A stretch of 64,000 bases of DNA from Ancylobacter sp. WKF20 (GTDB lineage: Bacteria > Pseudomonadota > Alphaproteobacteria > Rhizobiales > Xanthobacteraceae). The stretch's first letter is position 1. The number at the start of each line of letters is the position of its first letter. The notes under the pieces are model-generated. The model did no database searches. It was not told the origin of the DNA and saw nothing but the letters and a program-made list of their open reading frames with translations. Made by a program: the position numbers and the translations under genes. The DNA lies in the NCBI RefSeq assembly GCF_029760895.1, contig NZ_CP121679.1:2804001-2868000 (forward strand), given 5' to 3'. Below, in pieces: positions 1-7,358 of this stretch.

Positions 1-480
1 GCCACCCTCTATCGCGACGGCAATGGCGTGCCGAAGGATCCGCGGGAGACCGCGCGCCTGCTGGCCCGCGGCGATGACCTCGGCAGCACCGTCGCCACCA
101 CTGAACTTGCCATCATGCTGTTCAACGGCACCGGGGTGCAGAAGGACGAGGCTCACGCGGCCGAGCTGTTCCGCAAGGCCGCGCTCGCCGGCAACCCGAT
201 CGCGCAGAACCGCTATGCGCGCATCCTCTCGGCCGGACGCGGCGTGCCGCAGGACAAGATCGCGGCGGCGGCCTGGCACCTCACCGCCAAGGCGCAGAAG
301 CTCGACGACCCCATGCTCGACAAGCTGGTGGAGAGCCTGACGCCGCAGGAGCGGGCCGAGGTCGATGCGCGGCTGAAGGCCTGGCAGGCGACCGGCACCC
401 AGCCCACGGGCATGGCGGGTTCATCGGTGCCCGCCGGTCTCACACCGGCACGCCCGGTGCCGGGATCTCCCGCGCCGTGA
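1..480 (+). CDS. Sel1-repeat protein, C-terminal part (5' end outside window)
   Basis: The reading frame is open from base 1 and ends at TGA 478-480, so the gene starts upstream of the window. It contains at least two Sel1-like helical repeats. Their signatures are the AAELFRKAALAGNPIAQNRY stretch and the repeated G-x-G-V-P/Q-x-D turn (GNGVPKD, GTGVQKD, GRGVPQD). Sel1 repeats are TPR-related scaffolds that bind other proteins, and in Hyphomicrobiales such proteins are often periplasmic or signalling adaptors. The last 30 residues are Pro/Ala/Gly-rich and probably unstructured. The N-terminus, and therefore any signal peptide, cannot be seen. The 285 bases to the next gene hold nothing I can name. 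Confidence 0.8.
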   Translation, partial: ATLYRDGNGVPKDPRETARLLARGDDLGSTVATTELAIMLFNGTGVQKDEAHAAELFRKAALAGNPIAQNRYARILSAGRGVPQDKIAAAAWHLTAKAQKLDDPMLDKLVESLTPQERAEVDARLKAWQATGTQPTGMAGSSVPAGLTPARPVPGSPAP

Positions 481-765
481 GCCCCGCCCGGCTTTCCCGT
501 GCGGCCATCGACGCTTCCGCGACTTTGCCGCAAATGCTTCACGATTTCGGCGGATGGTCCCCCGCCCGGTCCTCCCGCCCGGACGAGCCCGCGCGCGGCT
601 CCCTCCGATTGACCGGAGTGCGCGTGCCCGCACGCCTTGCCCCCGCCGCCCGGCGCCGCTACTCATCGTGGCGCGTCGCCGCGAGGGAGCCGGTGGCGGG
701 CGGACTCCCATACGGACTTCGTCGCGGTCTTCGACACGGCTGACGCCATAAGCAGAGGTACCCGT

Positions 766-3700
766 TTGGCCTTCCACCGTCGGTTCCCGCGGCCCCTGCC
801 CGCCCTTGCGCGGGCGCTCGGGCCGCTGGCATTCGCCCTTGTCGCGCTCGTTCTGGCGAGCGCGCTCCCGAGCTCGGGCGCGATGGCGCTCGAGGCGGTG
901 GCGATACGTCTCGACGCGCTGGTGGTCGACCTCGCCCCCGCTGTGGAGCGCCATACCAGCGACACTGACCGCATCCAGGTCTCGACCGTCCCCGGTTCGG
1001 ACGGCATCGTCCGCCGCATCGAGGTGCGCTCGGTCGCACCGGGGCCGGACGGCAGCAAATGGGCGGTGTTCGCCCTCGCCAACAACACCGACGAGCAGGT
1101 CGACCGGCTGATCGTGGCGCCGCATTACCGGATGGTCGGCTCGGGCGTATTCTGGCCGGATCTCGGCAATCGCCGCATCCTCAACGTCACCGCGAGCCAG
1201 GGCTTCCGGCCCGAGCGGCAGAGCGCGCCGGACGCGGACGTCTACCTCATCACGCTCGACCCCGGCACGACGGTCACGCTGGTGGCCGAGCTTGCCGATT
1301 CCGGCCTGCCGCAGCTCTATCTGTGGGAGCCGGAGGCCTATAAGGACAAGGTCAACTCCTTCACCCTCTATAACGGCATCGTCATCGGCATTGCCGGCCT
1401 GCTGGCGCTGTTCCTCACCATCCTGTTCGTGGTGAAAGGCAGCGCGATGTTCCCGGCCGCCGCGGCCCTCGCTTGGGCGGTGCTGGGCTATATCGGCCTC
1501 GATTTCGGCTTCTGGTCGAAAGTGTTCGGCATCTCGCCGCTGGCGCAGCAATTCTGGCGCGCGGCGGGCGAGGCGATGCTGGCGGCGACGCTGGTCGTCT
1601 TCCTCTTCGCCTATCTCAACCTCAACCGCTGGCATGTGCGCTACGCCCACATCACCGCCGGCTGGCTCGTCTTCCTGGCCGCCCTTGTCGGCCTTGCCCT
1701 GCTCGACCCCTCCGCTGCCGCCGGCATCGCCCGGCCATCGCTGCTCGTCGTGTCCCTGATGGGCTTTGCGGTGGTGCTGTGGCTGGCGTTGCACCGCTAT
1801 GACCGCGCGGTGCTGATCATCCCCACCCTGTTCCTGCTGGTCGTGTGGGTGCTCACCGCCGGCATGGCAGTGTCCGGCCATATCGGCAACGACCTCGTGG
1901 CCCCGGCGCTGCTCGGCGGGCTTGTTCTCATCGTCATGCTGATCGGCTTCACGGTCATGCAGCACGCCTTCGCCGGCATCGGCTCGGTTGCCGGCAGCGC
2001 GCAGGAGCTGGAGCGCCGGGCGCTGGCTGTTGCGGGCTCCGGCGATATCGTCTGGGACTGGGACGTCGACACCGACCGCATCCATGTCAGCCCGGAAGCC
2101 GAGCACATGCTCGGCCTCAAGCACGGCGCGCTGGAGACCGAGGCCGCCGGCTGGCTCGACATCATCCACCCCGCCGACCGCGACCGCTTCCGCGCCACGC
2201 TGGACGGCCTGCTCGACCAGCGGCGCGGGCGCATCGACCAGGATTTCCGCCTGCGGGCGCAGGACGGCCATTACATGTGGTTCAACCTGCGCGCCCGCCC
2301 GGTGGTGGGCACGGATGGCGAGGTGGTGCGCTGCATCGGCACGCTCTCCGACGTCACCGACAGCCGCACCGCCGAGGAACGGATGCTCCATGACGCGGTG
2401 CATGACAACCTGACCGGCCTGCCCAACCGCGAGCTGTTCCTCGACCGCCTCGCCTCCGCCAACGGCTTCGTGCGCGCCGACGACACGCTGAAGCCGACGA
2501 TCATGCTGATCGACCTCGACCGCTTCAAGCAGGTCAATGCCAGCCTCGGCATGCCGGCGGGCGACTCGATCCTGCTCACCGTCGCGCGCCGGCTGATGCG
2601 CCTCACCAAGCAGCAGGATACGCTGGCGCGGCTCGGGAGCGACCATTTCGCGCTGATCCTGCTCTCGGAGAAGGACCCCGAGCGCATCACCGCCTTCGCC
2701 GACACGCTGCGTCGCACGCTGCGCGCACCCATCACCTTCGGCGACCGCGAGATCTTCATTACCGCCTCCATCGGCCTGCTGCTGGCCGACGGGCAGAAGC
2801 GCGCGCCGAACGAGATGCTGAAGGACGCGGAACTGGCGATGTATTTCGCCAAGCGCGTCGGCGGCGACCGCATCGAGGTGTTCCGCCCGAGCATGCGCAC
2901 GCACAAGCTCGACCGGCTGACCATGGAAGCCGATCTGCGTCAGGCGCTGGAGCGCGGCGAGATCAACATCGTCTATCAGCCAGTGGTCGACCTCGCGACG
3001 CGCTCCATCGCCGGCTTCGAGGCCGTGGCGCGCTGGCTGCACCCGACCCTCGGCACGCTCGGCCCGGACGATTTCTTCTCCATCGCCGAGGATACCGGCC
3101 TCATCGTCGACATCGACCTGTTCCTGCTCGACAGCGCCGCCCGCCAGCTCGGCGGCTGGCAGCGGGGCATGCGCGGCGAGCCGATTTTCGTCTCGGTCAA
3201 CATCTCCTCCCGGCAGATGCTGCGGCACGACCTGTTGCAGGACATCAAGGCCATCCTCGCCCGCAACGTCGTCGCCCCCGGCACGCTGAAGCTGGAACTG
3301 GCCGAGTCGCTGGTGATGGAGAACCCGGAATATGCCGCGCAGATCCTGATGCGGATGCGCGAGCTCGGCGCGGGCCTCTCGCTCGACGATTTCGGCACCG
3401 GCTACTCGTCGCTGGCCTATCTCCAGCGCTTCCCCTTCGACACGATCAATGTCGACCGCACCTTCATGAAGGCGCTGGGGCGCAACGGCAACAAGGCGCA
3501 GCGGCCGGTGATCCTGCGCACCATCATCAACATGGCGCATGATCTCGGCATGGATATCGTCGCCGAGGGCATCGAGAGCGAGCAGGCCGCCGCCGCCCTC
3601 GCCAAGCTCGGCTGCCGCTATGGCCAGGGCAAGCTGTTCGGCGAGCCGCTGACCGCCGAGGAGGCCCGCAAGCGCCTTCAGCCGGAGGCCGCCCCCGCCT

Positions 3701-4050
3701 CGCTCGGCGGCCGACTGCTGGCGCGCGGCAAGGGCAAGGACGTCGCCAAGGATGGCGACACGACGACGGGCCAGCCGGCCACGGCCCCGGTGCGGGCGGC
3801 TCCTGCTGGCGCAGCCGCGCCCCGTCCCGCGCGTCCGGCGCCCCCGCCGAACGGCACGCCGCGCCCCGCCGCCAATGGCGCCCCGGCCCGGCCGGCGCCC
3901 GCCACGCCGCCGACCGTCGCCGTGCCGCGCGCGGCGCAGGGCAATGGCGCGCCGGGCGACGCTGGACGTGCGCCAGTTGCACCCGCCGGCGCCCCCCAGG
4001 AGGGGCCAGCGAGCGTTCCTGCGACGGTGAAGGCCCCGCCTTCGAGCTGA
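766..4050 (+). CDS. Membrane PAS-GGDEF-EAL protein with degenerate GGDEF and EAL motifs
   Basis: I choose a TTG start at 766 because AGAGGT (754-759) sits 6 bases upstream and a hydrophobic signal segment (about residues 18-40) then follows. The result is 1094 residues. Next come a periplasmic domain (about 45-195), several membrane helices (about 200-400, resembling a 7TM sensor), a PAS domain (about 420-540, DIVWDWDVD), a GGDEF domain (about 543-705), an EAL domain (about 720-970) and a Pro/Ala-rich tail (about 975-1094). The GGDEF signature reads GSDHF (624-628), which should not make cyclic di-GMP. In the EAL domain the EAL box is EAV (752-754), N812, E844, D874-D875 and E934 are kept, but the lysine expected in the IKID-type motif is N895 (INVD). 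Phosphodiesterase activity is therefore doubtful and a c-di-GMP-binding role is possible. Substrate and partner are unknown. Confidence 0.88.
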   Translation: MAFHRRFPRPLPALARALGPLAFALVALVLASALPSSGAMALEAVAIRLDALVVDLAPAVERHTSDTDRIQVSTVPGSDGIVRRIEVRSVAPGPDGSKWAVFALANNTDEQVDRLIVAPHYRMVGSGVFWPDLGNRRILNVTASQGFRPERQSAPDADVYLITLDPGTTVTLVAELADSGLPQLYLWEPEAYKDKVNSFTLYNGIVIGIAGLLALFLTILFVVKGSAMFPAAAALAWAVLGYIGLDFGFWSKVFGISPLAQQFWRAAGEAMLAATLVVFLFAYLNLNRWHVRYAHITAGWLVFLAALVGLALLDPSAAAGIARPSLLVVSLMGFAVVLWLALHRYDRAVLIIPTLFLLVVWVLTAGMAVSGHIGNDLVAPALLGGLVLIVMLIGFTVMQHAFAGIGSVAGSAQELERRALAVAGSGDIVWDWDVDTDRIHVSPEAEHMLGLKHGALETEAAGWLDIIHPADRDRFRATLDGLLDQRRGRIDQDFRLRAQDGHYMWFNLRARPVVGTDGEVVRCIGTLSDVTDSRTAEERMLHDAVHDNLTGLPNRELFLDRLASANGFVRADDTLKPTIMLIDLDRFKQVNASLGMPAGDSILLTVARRLMRLTKQQDTLARLGSDHFALILLSEKDPERITAFADTLRRTLRAPITFGDREIFITASIGLLLADGQKRAPNEMLKDAELAMYFAKRVGGDRIEVFRPSMRTHKLDRLTMEADLRQALERGEINIVYQPVVDLATRSIAGFEAVARWLHPTLGTLGPDDFFSIAEDTGLIVDIDLFLLDSAARQLGGWQRGMRGEPIFVSVNISSRQMLRHDLLQDIKAILARNVVAPGTLKLELAESLVMENPEYAAQILMRMRELGAGLSLDDFGTGYSSLAYLQRFPFDTINVDRTFMKALGRNGNKAQRPVILRTIINMAHDLGMDIVAEGIESEQAAAALAKLGCRYGQGKLFGEPLTAEEARKRLQPEAAPASLGGRLLARGKGKDVAKDGDTTTGQPATAPVRAAPAGAAAPRPARPAPPPNGTPRPAANGAPARPAPATPPTVAVPRAAQGNGAPGDAGRAPVAPAGAPQEGPASVPATVKAPPSS

Positions 4051-4106
4051 CGCGGCGGGCGCGGGGCATGGACGTCCGCGCCGGAATGCCCATTGTGATC
4101 GAATTG

Positions 4107-4135
4107 GAAAAAAGCCCGCGCCGTCAGGCGTGGCC
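4107..4135 (-). terminator. Probable terminator of yqgE
   Basis: Read on the minus strand, an imperfect GC hairpin (core CGCC-TGA-C-GGCG) overlaps the yqgE stop codon and runs into TTTTTT. It lies between two convergent genes. The stem is short and contains mismatches, so this is a moderate call. Confidence 0.45.
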
Positions 4136-4750
4136 GGCTTCCGAGGACAGCATGCCCGGATCAATGCCGATCTTGCGCAGCGCCAGCTCATATTTGGCGC
4201 CGGCATCGGCGTCGAACACCAGCGAACTGTCGGCCGGGCAGTGCAGCCAACCATTCTGCTGGATCTCGTTCTCCAGCTGGCCCGGCGCCCAGCCGGCATA
4301 GCCGAGCGCCAGCACCGCGTTGGCGGGCCCGCCGCCGGCTGCGATCGCCTTGAGAATATCGAGCGTCGCGGTAAGGCAGATGCCGTCATCGATCGGCAGC
4401 GTCGAATCCTGGATGAAGAAATCCGCGCTGTGCAGCACGAAGCCGCGCCCGGTCTCCACCGGCCCGCCCTTGAGCACCCGCACCCCGCCGGCGCTGCGCG
4501 GCAAATGGATGCGCTCATCCTGCGGGATGACGTCGAGCTGCACGAGCAGATCGGTGAATTTGATGTTGCTGGCGGGCTGATTGACGATGATGCCCATCGC
4601 CCCCTCGGGCGAGTGTGCGCACAGATAGATCACGGCGCGCGCGAAACGCTCGTCGCGCATGCCCGGCATGGCGACCAGCATCTGCCCTTCGAGAAAGGTT
4701 CCGCTCGAACCGCCGCCGGAACCTCCACGGCCTTCCCGTCCGATCCACAT
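4124..4750 (-). CDS. YqgE/AlgH family protein (UPF0301)
   Basis: This 208-residue protein matches the UPF0301 (YqgE/AlgH) family across its length. The early block [22 protein letters not shown] is followed by [10 protein letters not shown], the [13 protein letters not shown] stretch and [17 protein letters not shown], all typical of the family. Its biochemical role is not settled; AlgH was linked to alginate regulation in Pseudomonas. The N-terminal 18 residues are Gly/Ser-rich, so translation might begin at the second methionine (MLVAMPGM) or nearby. It converges with the upstream GGDEF-EAL gene and diverges from the DsbD-like gene. The yqgE, DsbD-like and peroxiredoxin neighbourhood recurs in Hyphomicrobiales as far as I recall, which fits a redox or envelope context. 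Confidence 0.93.
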   Translation of the reverse strand: MWIGREGRGGSGGGSSGTFLEGQMLVAMPGMRDERFARAVIYLCAHSPEGAMGIIVNQPASNIKFTDLLVQLDVIPQDERIHLPRSAGGVRVLKGGPVETGRGFVLHSADFFIQDSTLPIDDGICLTATLDILKAIAAGGGPANAVLALGYAGWAPGQLENEIQQNGWLHCPADSSLVFDADAGAKYELALRKIGIDPGMLSSEAGHA

Positions 4751-4883
4751 GAGGGAAAGCGTAAACCTCGCCGGGGCATTTTCAAGCCCCGCCGGGCGTG
4801 GCCACCCGCCGCGCCAGGGCCCTCACACGAAAGTGCGGCGCGTCCGCTTTCCATGCGCCGGCCGGCAGGGTATCGCCTCAATC

Positions 4884-5717
4884 ATGCTTGTCCGTCGCGC
4901 CCTCCTCCTCGCAGCCCTCGCCACCGCTGGCCTTGCGGCGCCCGCGCGCGCGGAGCTCGCCTCGACCTGGTCGGCGCCCTCCGGCACGGCGGTGCGGCTG
5001 GTCGCGGCCTCCGAGGGAGGCGCGCTCATCGGCGGCGTGCAGATCCGCCTGACGCCCGGCTGGAAGACCTATTGGCGCTATCCGGGCGACGCCGGCGTGC
5101 CGCCGCGCTTCGACTGGTCGGGATCGAGCAATGTCGGCGCGGTCGAGGTGCTCTGGCCGGCGCCCGTGCGCTTCGACGAGGGGGGAAGCCTCTCCATCGG
5201 CTACAAGAGCGACGTCACCCTGCCCTTCAAGATCACCCCGCGCGAGGCCGACAAGCCGGTGGAACTGCGGCTCGCGCTTGATTTCGCGGTCTGCGAGAAG
5301 ATCTGCCAGCCCGCCACCGCCAATGTGACGCTCGACGTGCCCGCTGGCGGCGCCGGAGCGCCCTCGCCGACCCTCACCGCCGCCCTTGCCGCCGTACCCC
5401 ATACAGCCGCCCTGGGGGCCGGTGCCGCGCCGGCCATTGAGAGCGCGACGCTGGAAGGCAGTGGCGAGCAGCGCCGCATCCGAATCCTCGCCCGCGTCGG
5501 CGATGCCGGCACGGCCGATCTGTTCGTCGAGGGACCGGACGACAATTGGGCCCTGCCGCTCCCCGAGCGCAGCGCCGGGCCGGACGGGCGCGCGGTGTTC
5601 ACGCTGCCGGTCGATGGCGTGCCCTCGGGCAGCGACATCGCGGCGACGCCGCTGCGCTTCACCCTGACCGACCGCGCCGGCGCGGTCGAGGTGACGGCCC
5701 CGCTTTCCGCCCCCTGA
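4884..5717 (+). CDS. Stand-alone DsbD N-terminal-like periplasmic thiol protein
   Basis: The gene encodes 277 residues. The start at 4884 gives a clear signal peptide (MLVRRALLLAALATAGLA, predicted cleavage after ARA near residue 24), so the mature protein should be periplasmic. The WKTYWRYPGDAGVPP block and DFAVCEKICQP resemble the N-terminal (alpha) domain of DsbD/ScsB, whose cysteine pair carries electrons. Here the pair is C137 and C141 (CxxxC). There is no DsbD membrane core and no C-terminal thioredoxin domain in this gene or next to it, so the electron donor must lie elsewhere. The one-cysteine peroxiredoxin begins 139 bases downstream on the same strand, which suggests a joint redox function. 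That link is inference from position. Confidence 0.85.
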   Translation: MLVRRALLLAALATAGLAAPARAELASTWSAPSGTAVRLVAASEGGALIGGVQIRLTPGWKTYWRYPGDAGVPPRFDWSGSSNVGAVEVLWPAPVRFDEGGSLSIGYKSDVTLPFKITPREADKPVELRLALDFAVCEKICQPATANVTLDVPAGGAGAPSPTLTAALAAVPHTAALGAGAAPAIESATLEGSGEQRRIRILARVGDAGTADLFVEGPDDNWALPLPERSAGPDGRAVFTLPVDGVPSGSDIAATPLRFTLTDRAGAVEVTAPLSAP

Positions 5718-5856
5718 TACGGCTTCCCGCGACGCGGGAAATGGCTATTCTACCATCGCCCGGCCGACCGGCGGCCCGTGCCCGCGACGGCGCGGCCTGC
5801 CGGCTGGCCTGAACGATCCCGCGCATATCCGTCTTCGCGCACGAAAGGAAACACCC

Positions 5857-6342
5857 ATGACGATCAAGGTCGGCGATCAGCTGCCTAGCGCCACCTTCCG
5901 CATCGCCACCGCCGACGGGCCGGTGCCGACCTCCACCGAGGAGTTCTTCAAGAACAAGAAGGTCGTGCTCTTCGCGGTGCCCGGCGCCTTCACGCCCACC
6001 TGCCACAAGAACCACCTGCCGAGCTTCATCGCCCGCGTGGACGATTTCCTCGCCAAGGGCGTCAGCACCATCGCGGTGACCGCCGTGAACGACCCCTTCG
6101 TCATGGAGGCCTGGCAGAAGGCTTCCGGCGCCAGCGACAAGATCGTGTTCCTGTCGGACGGCAATGGCGAGTTCGCCAAGGCGCTCGGCCTCGAGCTCGA
6201 CGCCTCCGGCGCGGGCCTCGGCCTGCGCTCCAAGCGCTACTCCATGCTGGTGGATGACGGCGAGGTGCTCATCCTCAATGTCGAGCCGGTGCCGAGCAAG
6301 GCCGACACGACCAACGCCGACGTGCTGCTCACGCAGTTCTGA
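5857..6342 (+). CDS. Peroxiredoxin (Prx5 type, single cysteine)
   Basis: This 161-residue protein is a Prx5/AhpE-like thiol peroxidase that reduces hydrogen peroxide and organic hydroperoxides in the cytoplasm. The peroxidatic cysteine is C49 in the PGAFTPTCHKNHLP motif. The conserved arginine of the family is likely the one in LRSKRYSML. C49 is the only cysteine in the protein, so it must be recycled by an external thiol such as glutathione/glutaredoxin, as in one-cysteine members. AAGGAA, 8-10 bases before the ATG, is a good ribosome binding site and decides the start. It follows the DsbD-like gene on the same strand and could share its transcript. Confidence 0.95.
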   Translation: MTIKVGDQLPSATFRIATADGPVPTSTEEFFKNKKVVLFAVPGAFTPTCHKNHLPSFIARVDDFLAKGVSTIAVTAVNDPFVMEAWQKASGASDKIVFLSDGNGEFAKALGLELDASGAGLGLRSKRYSMLVDDGEVLILNVEPVPSKADTTNADVLLTQF

Positions 6343-6403
6343 TCGCGCCGCCGCTGATACCATCCCGGCCGCGTGCCGGGATGGGTGCGGCGCAGCATCA
6401 CGC

Positions 6404-6619
6404 TTACGCGATGATGTCGGGGCAGATCTGGTCCTCGACGAAGCTGATGCGATCCTTCAGCACCAGCTTGCGCTTCTTGAACCGGGCCAATTGAAGCTGA
6501 TCGCTGCCAGGCATCTGCTGCAGCGTCGCAATAGCCGCATCGAGATCGCGATGCTCCTGCTTCAGGCGCTCGAGGAGAGCCCTCAGCTCGGTTTCCTCAT
6601 CCGCCGTTATCTGTGTCAA
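6404..6619 (-). CDS. YdcH family protein (DUF465), first copy
   Basis: This is a small alpha-helical protein of about 71 residues with the DUF465 pattern: a glutamate-rich helix (ELRALLERLKQEHRDLDAAI), a turn with Asp, then LARFKKRKLVLKDRI and a C-terminal Ile-rich end (CPDIIA). The family forms a coiled-coil hairpin of unknown role. The open frame extends to an ATG at 6775, but the extra 52 residues are Arg/Cys/Pro-rich and unlike the family. I therefore favour the TTG at 6619, which gives a normal length, although its ribosome binding site is poor. It is divergent from a second DUF465 gene at 6812. Confidence 0.85.
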   Translation of the reverse strand: MTQITADEETELRALLERLKQEHRDLDAAIATLQQMPGSDQLQLARFKKRKLVLKDRISFVEDQICPDIIA

Positions 6620-6811
6620 ACGCTCGACCCGCGACCCGACTCGCTCCGGTTTGTCGAAGCTTGGCACCAAGTATTGCCGCCAAGGCCGCCCCCTGCAACA
6701 TCCCCGAACGGCGGACTGGCCATGCTGCGGCGCAGCGCATCGTTTCGTCGACAGCTCGCGGCTTACGTGACACACTCATGACGCTCGTTTCCGAATGACA
6801 GGGAGATGCCC

Positions 6812-6988
6812 ATGTCTTTGCAAGCGCATGTCGCGGAACTGGAAAGGCGTCATCAGGCGCTGGAGAAGGAACTGCGTGAGGAGATGACCCGCCCGTCGTC
6901 CAATGATGTACGGGTGGCCGATCTGAAACGGCGGAAGCTTCATCTGAAAGATGAAATCTCGCGGCTCAAGGGCGCGACGCTGCATTAA
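6812..6988 (+). CDS. YdcH family protein (DUF465), second copy
   Basis: This 58-residue DUF465 protein (MSLQAHVAELERRHQALEKE, ending VADLKRRKLHLKDEISRL) is almost entirely helical with a charged coiled-coil pattern. Two in-frame ATGs exist, at 6806 and 6812. AGGGAG at 6800-6805 lies too close to the first and at normal spacing for the second, so 6812 is chosen. It is a divergent paralogue of the gene at 6404-6619. The two share the R/K-KRKL-x-LKD motif in the second helix and may heterodimerise, which is inference. Function is unknown in both cases. Confidence 0.9.
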   Translation: MSLQAHVAELERRHQALEKELREEMTRPSSNDVRVADLKRRKLHLKDEISRLKGATLH

Positions 6989-7358
6989 GGCCAAGCCCGT
7001 ACCGGTGGCTTCATTCTGATCGAGATGAAGGACCGCCTTCTGCCGGACGCGAGCAGATAACGCCGCGAAGGTCGAGCAACTTTCGGCGAGAATGCTCCGG
7101 GGCCAGTGCTCGCGACCCGAGCGAGTGCGGCCCGTATGGACGGCAGCCAGGCCCACCGGGCACCCGCCCGTGAACAACGCGAAAGAACTCCGCCGCCGGC
7201 CTGACAAGGGCCGGCGGTTCGCGTTTCAGCCTCCCCATGGGGACATGACGCAGGGTCGACCAAGGTCGTACGCATTTGAGCGTTCTTGAATCCCCGCCTG
7301 CTACCCGTGAAATTGAGGGCAACAGAAGAAAAATCGCCCCTGCTGGGAGAACGCCACC
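6989..7358. other. 370-base gap with two GC-rich hairpins; possible structured RNA
   Basis: There is no convincing gene here; open frames on both strands are shadows of prpE or Arg-rich random translation. Two structures are visible. The first is a two-tier stem: GGGCC (7100-7104) with GGCCC (7129-7133) enclosing GCTCG-CGACC-CGAGC (7108-7122). The second is a long hairpin, CCGCCGGCC (7193-7201), TGACAAG loop, GGCCGGCGG (7209-7217), extended outward by CGCGAA (7178-7183) with TTCGCG (7218-7223). Lacking a long U run, the second is at best a weak terminator. Together they may be the 3' trailer of the YdcH transcript, an independent small RNA, or the prpE leader. Confidence 0.4.

Noticed and set aside
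421..4518. Open frame of 1365 codons antisense to the GGDEF-EAL gene
   Set aside because: Arg/Gly/Ala-heavy, no domain and no start signal. Its length follows from high GC in the third position of the sense gene.
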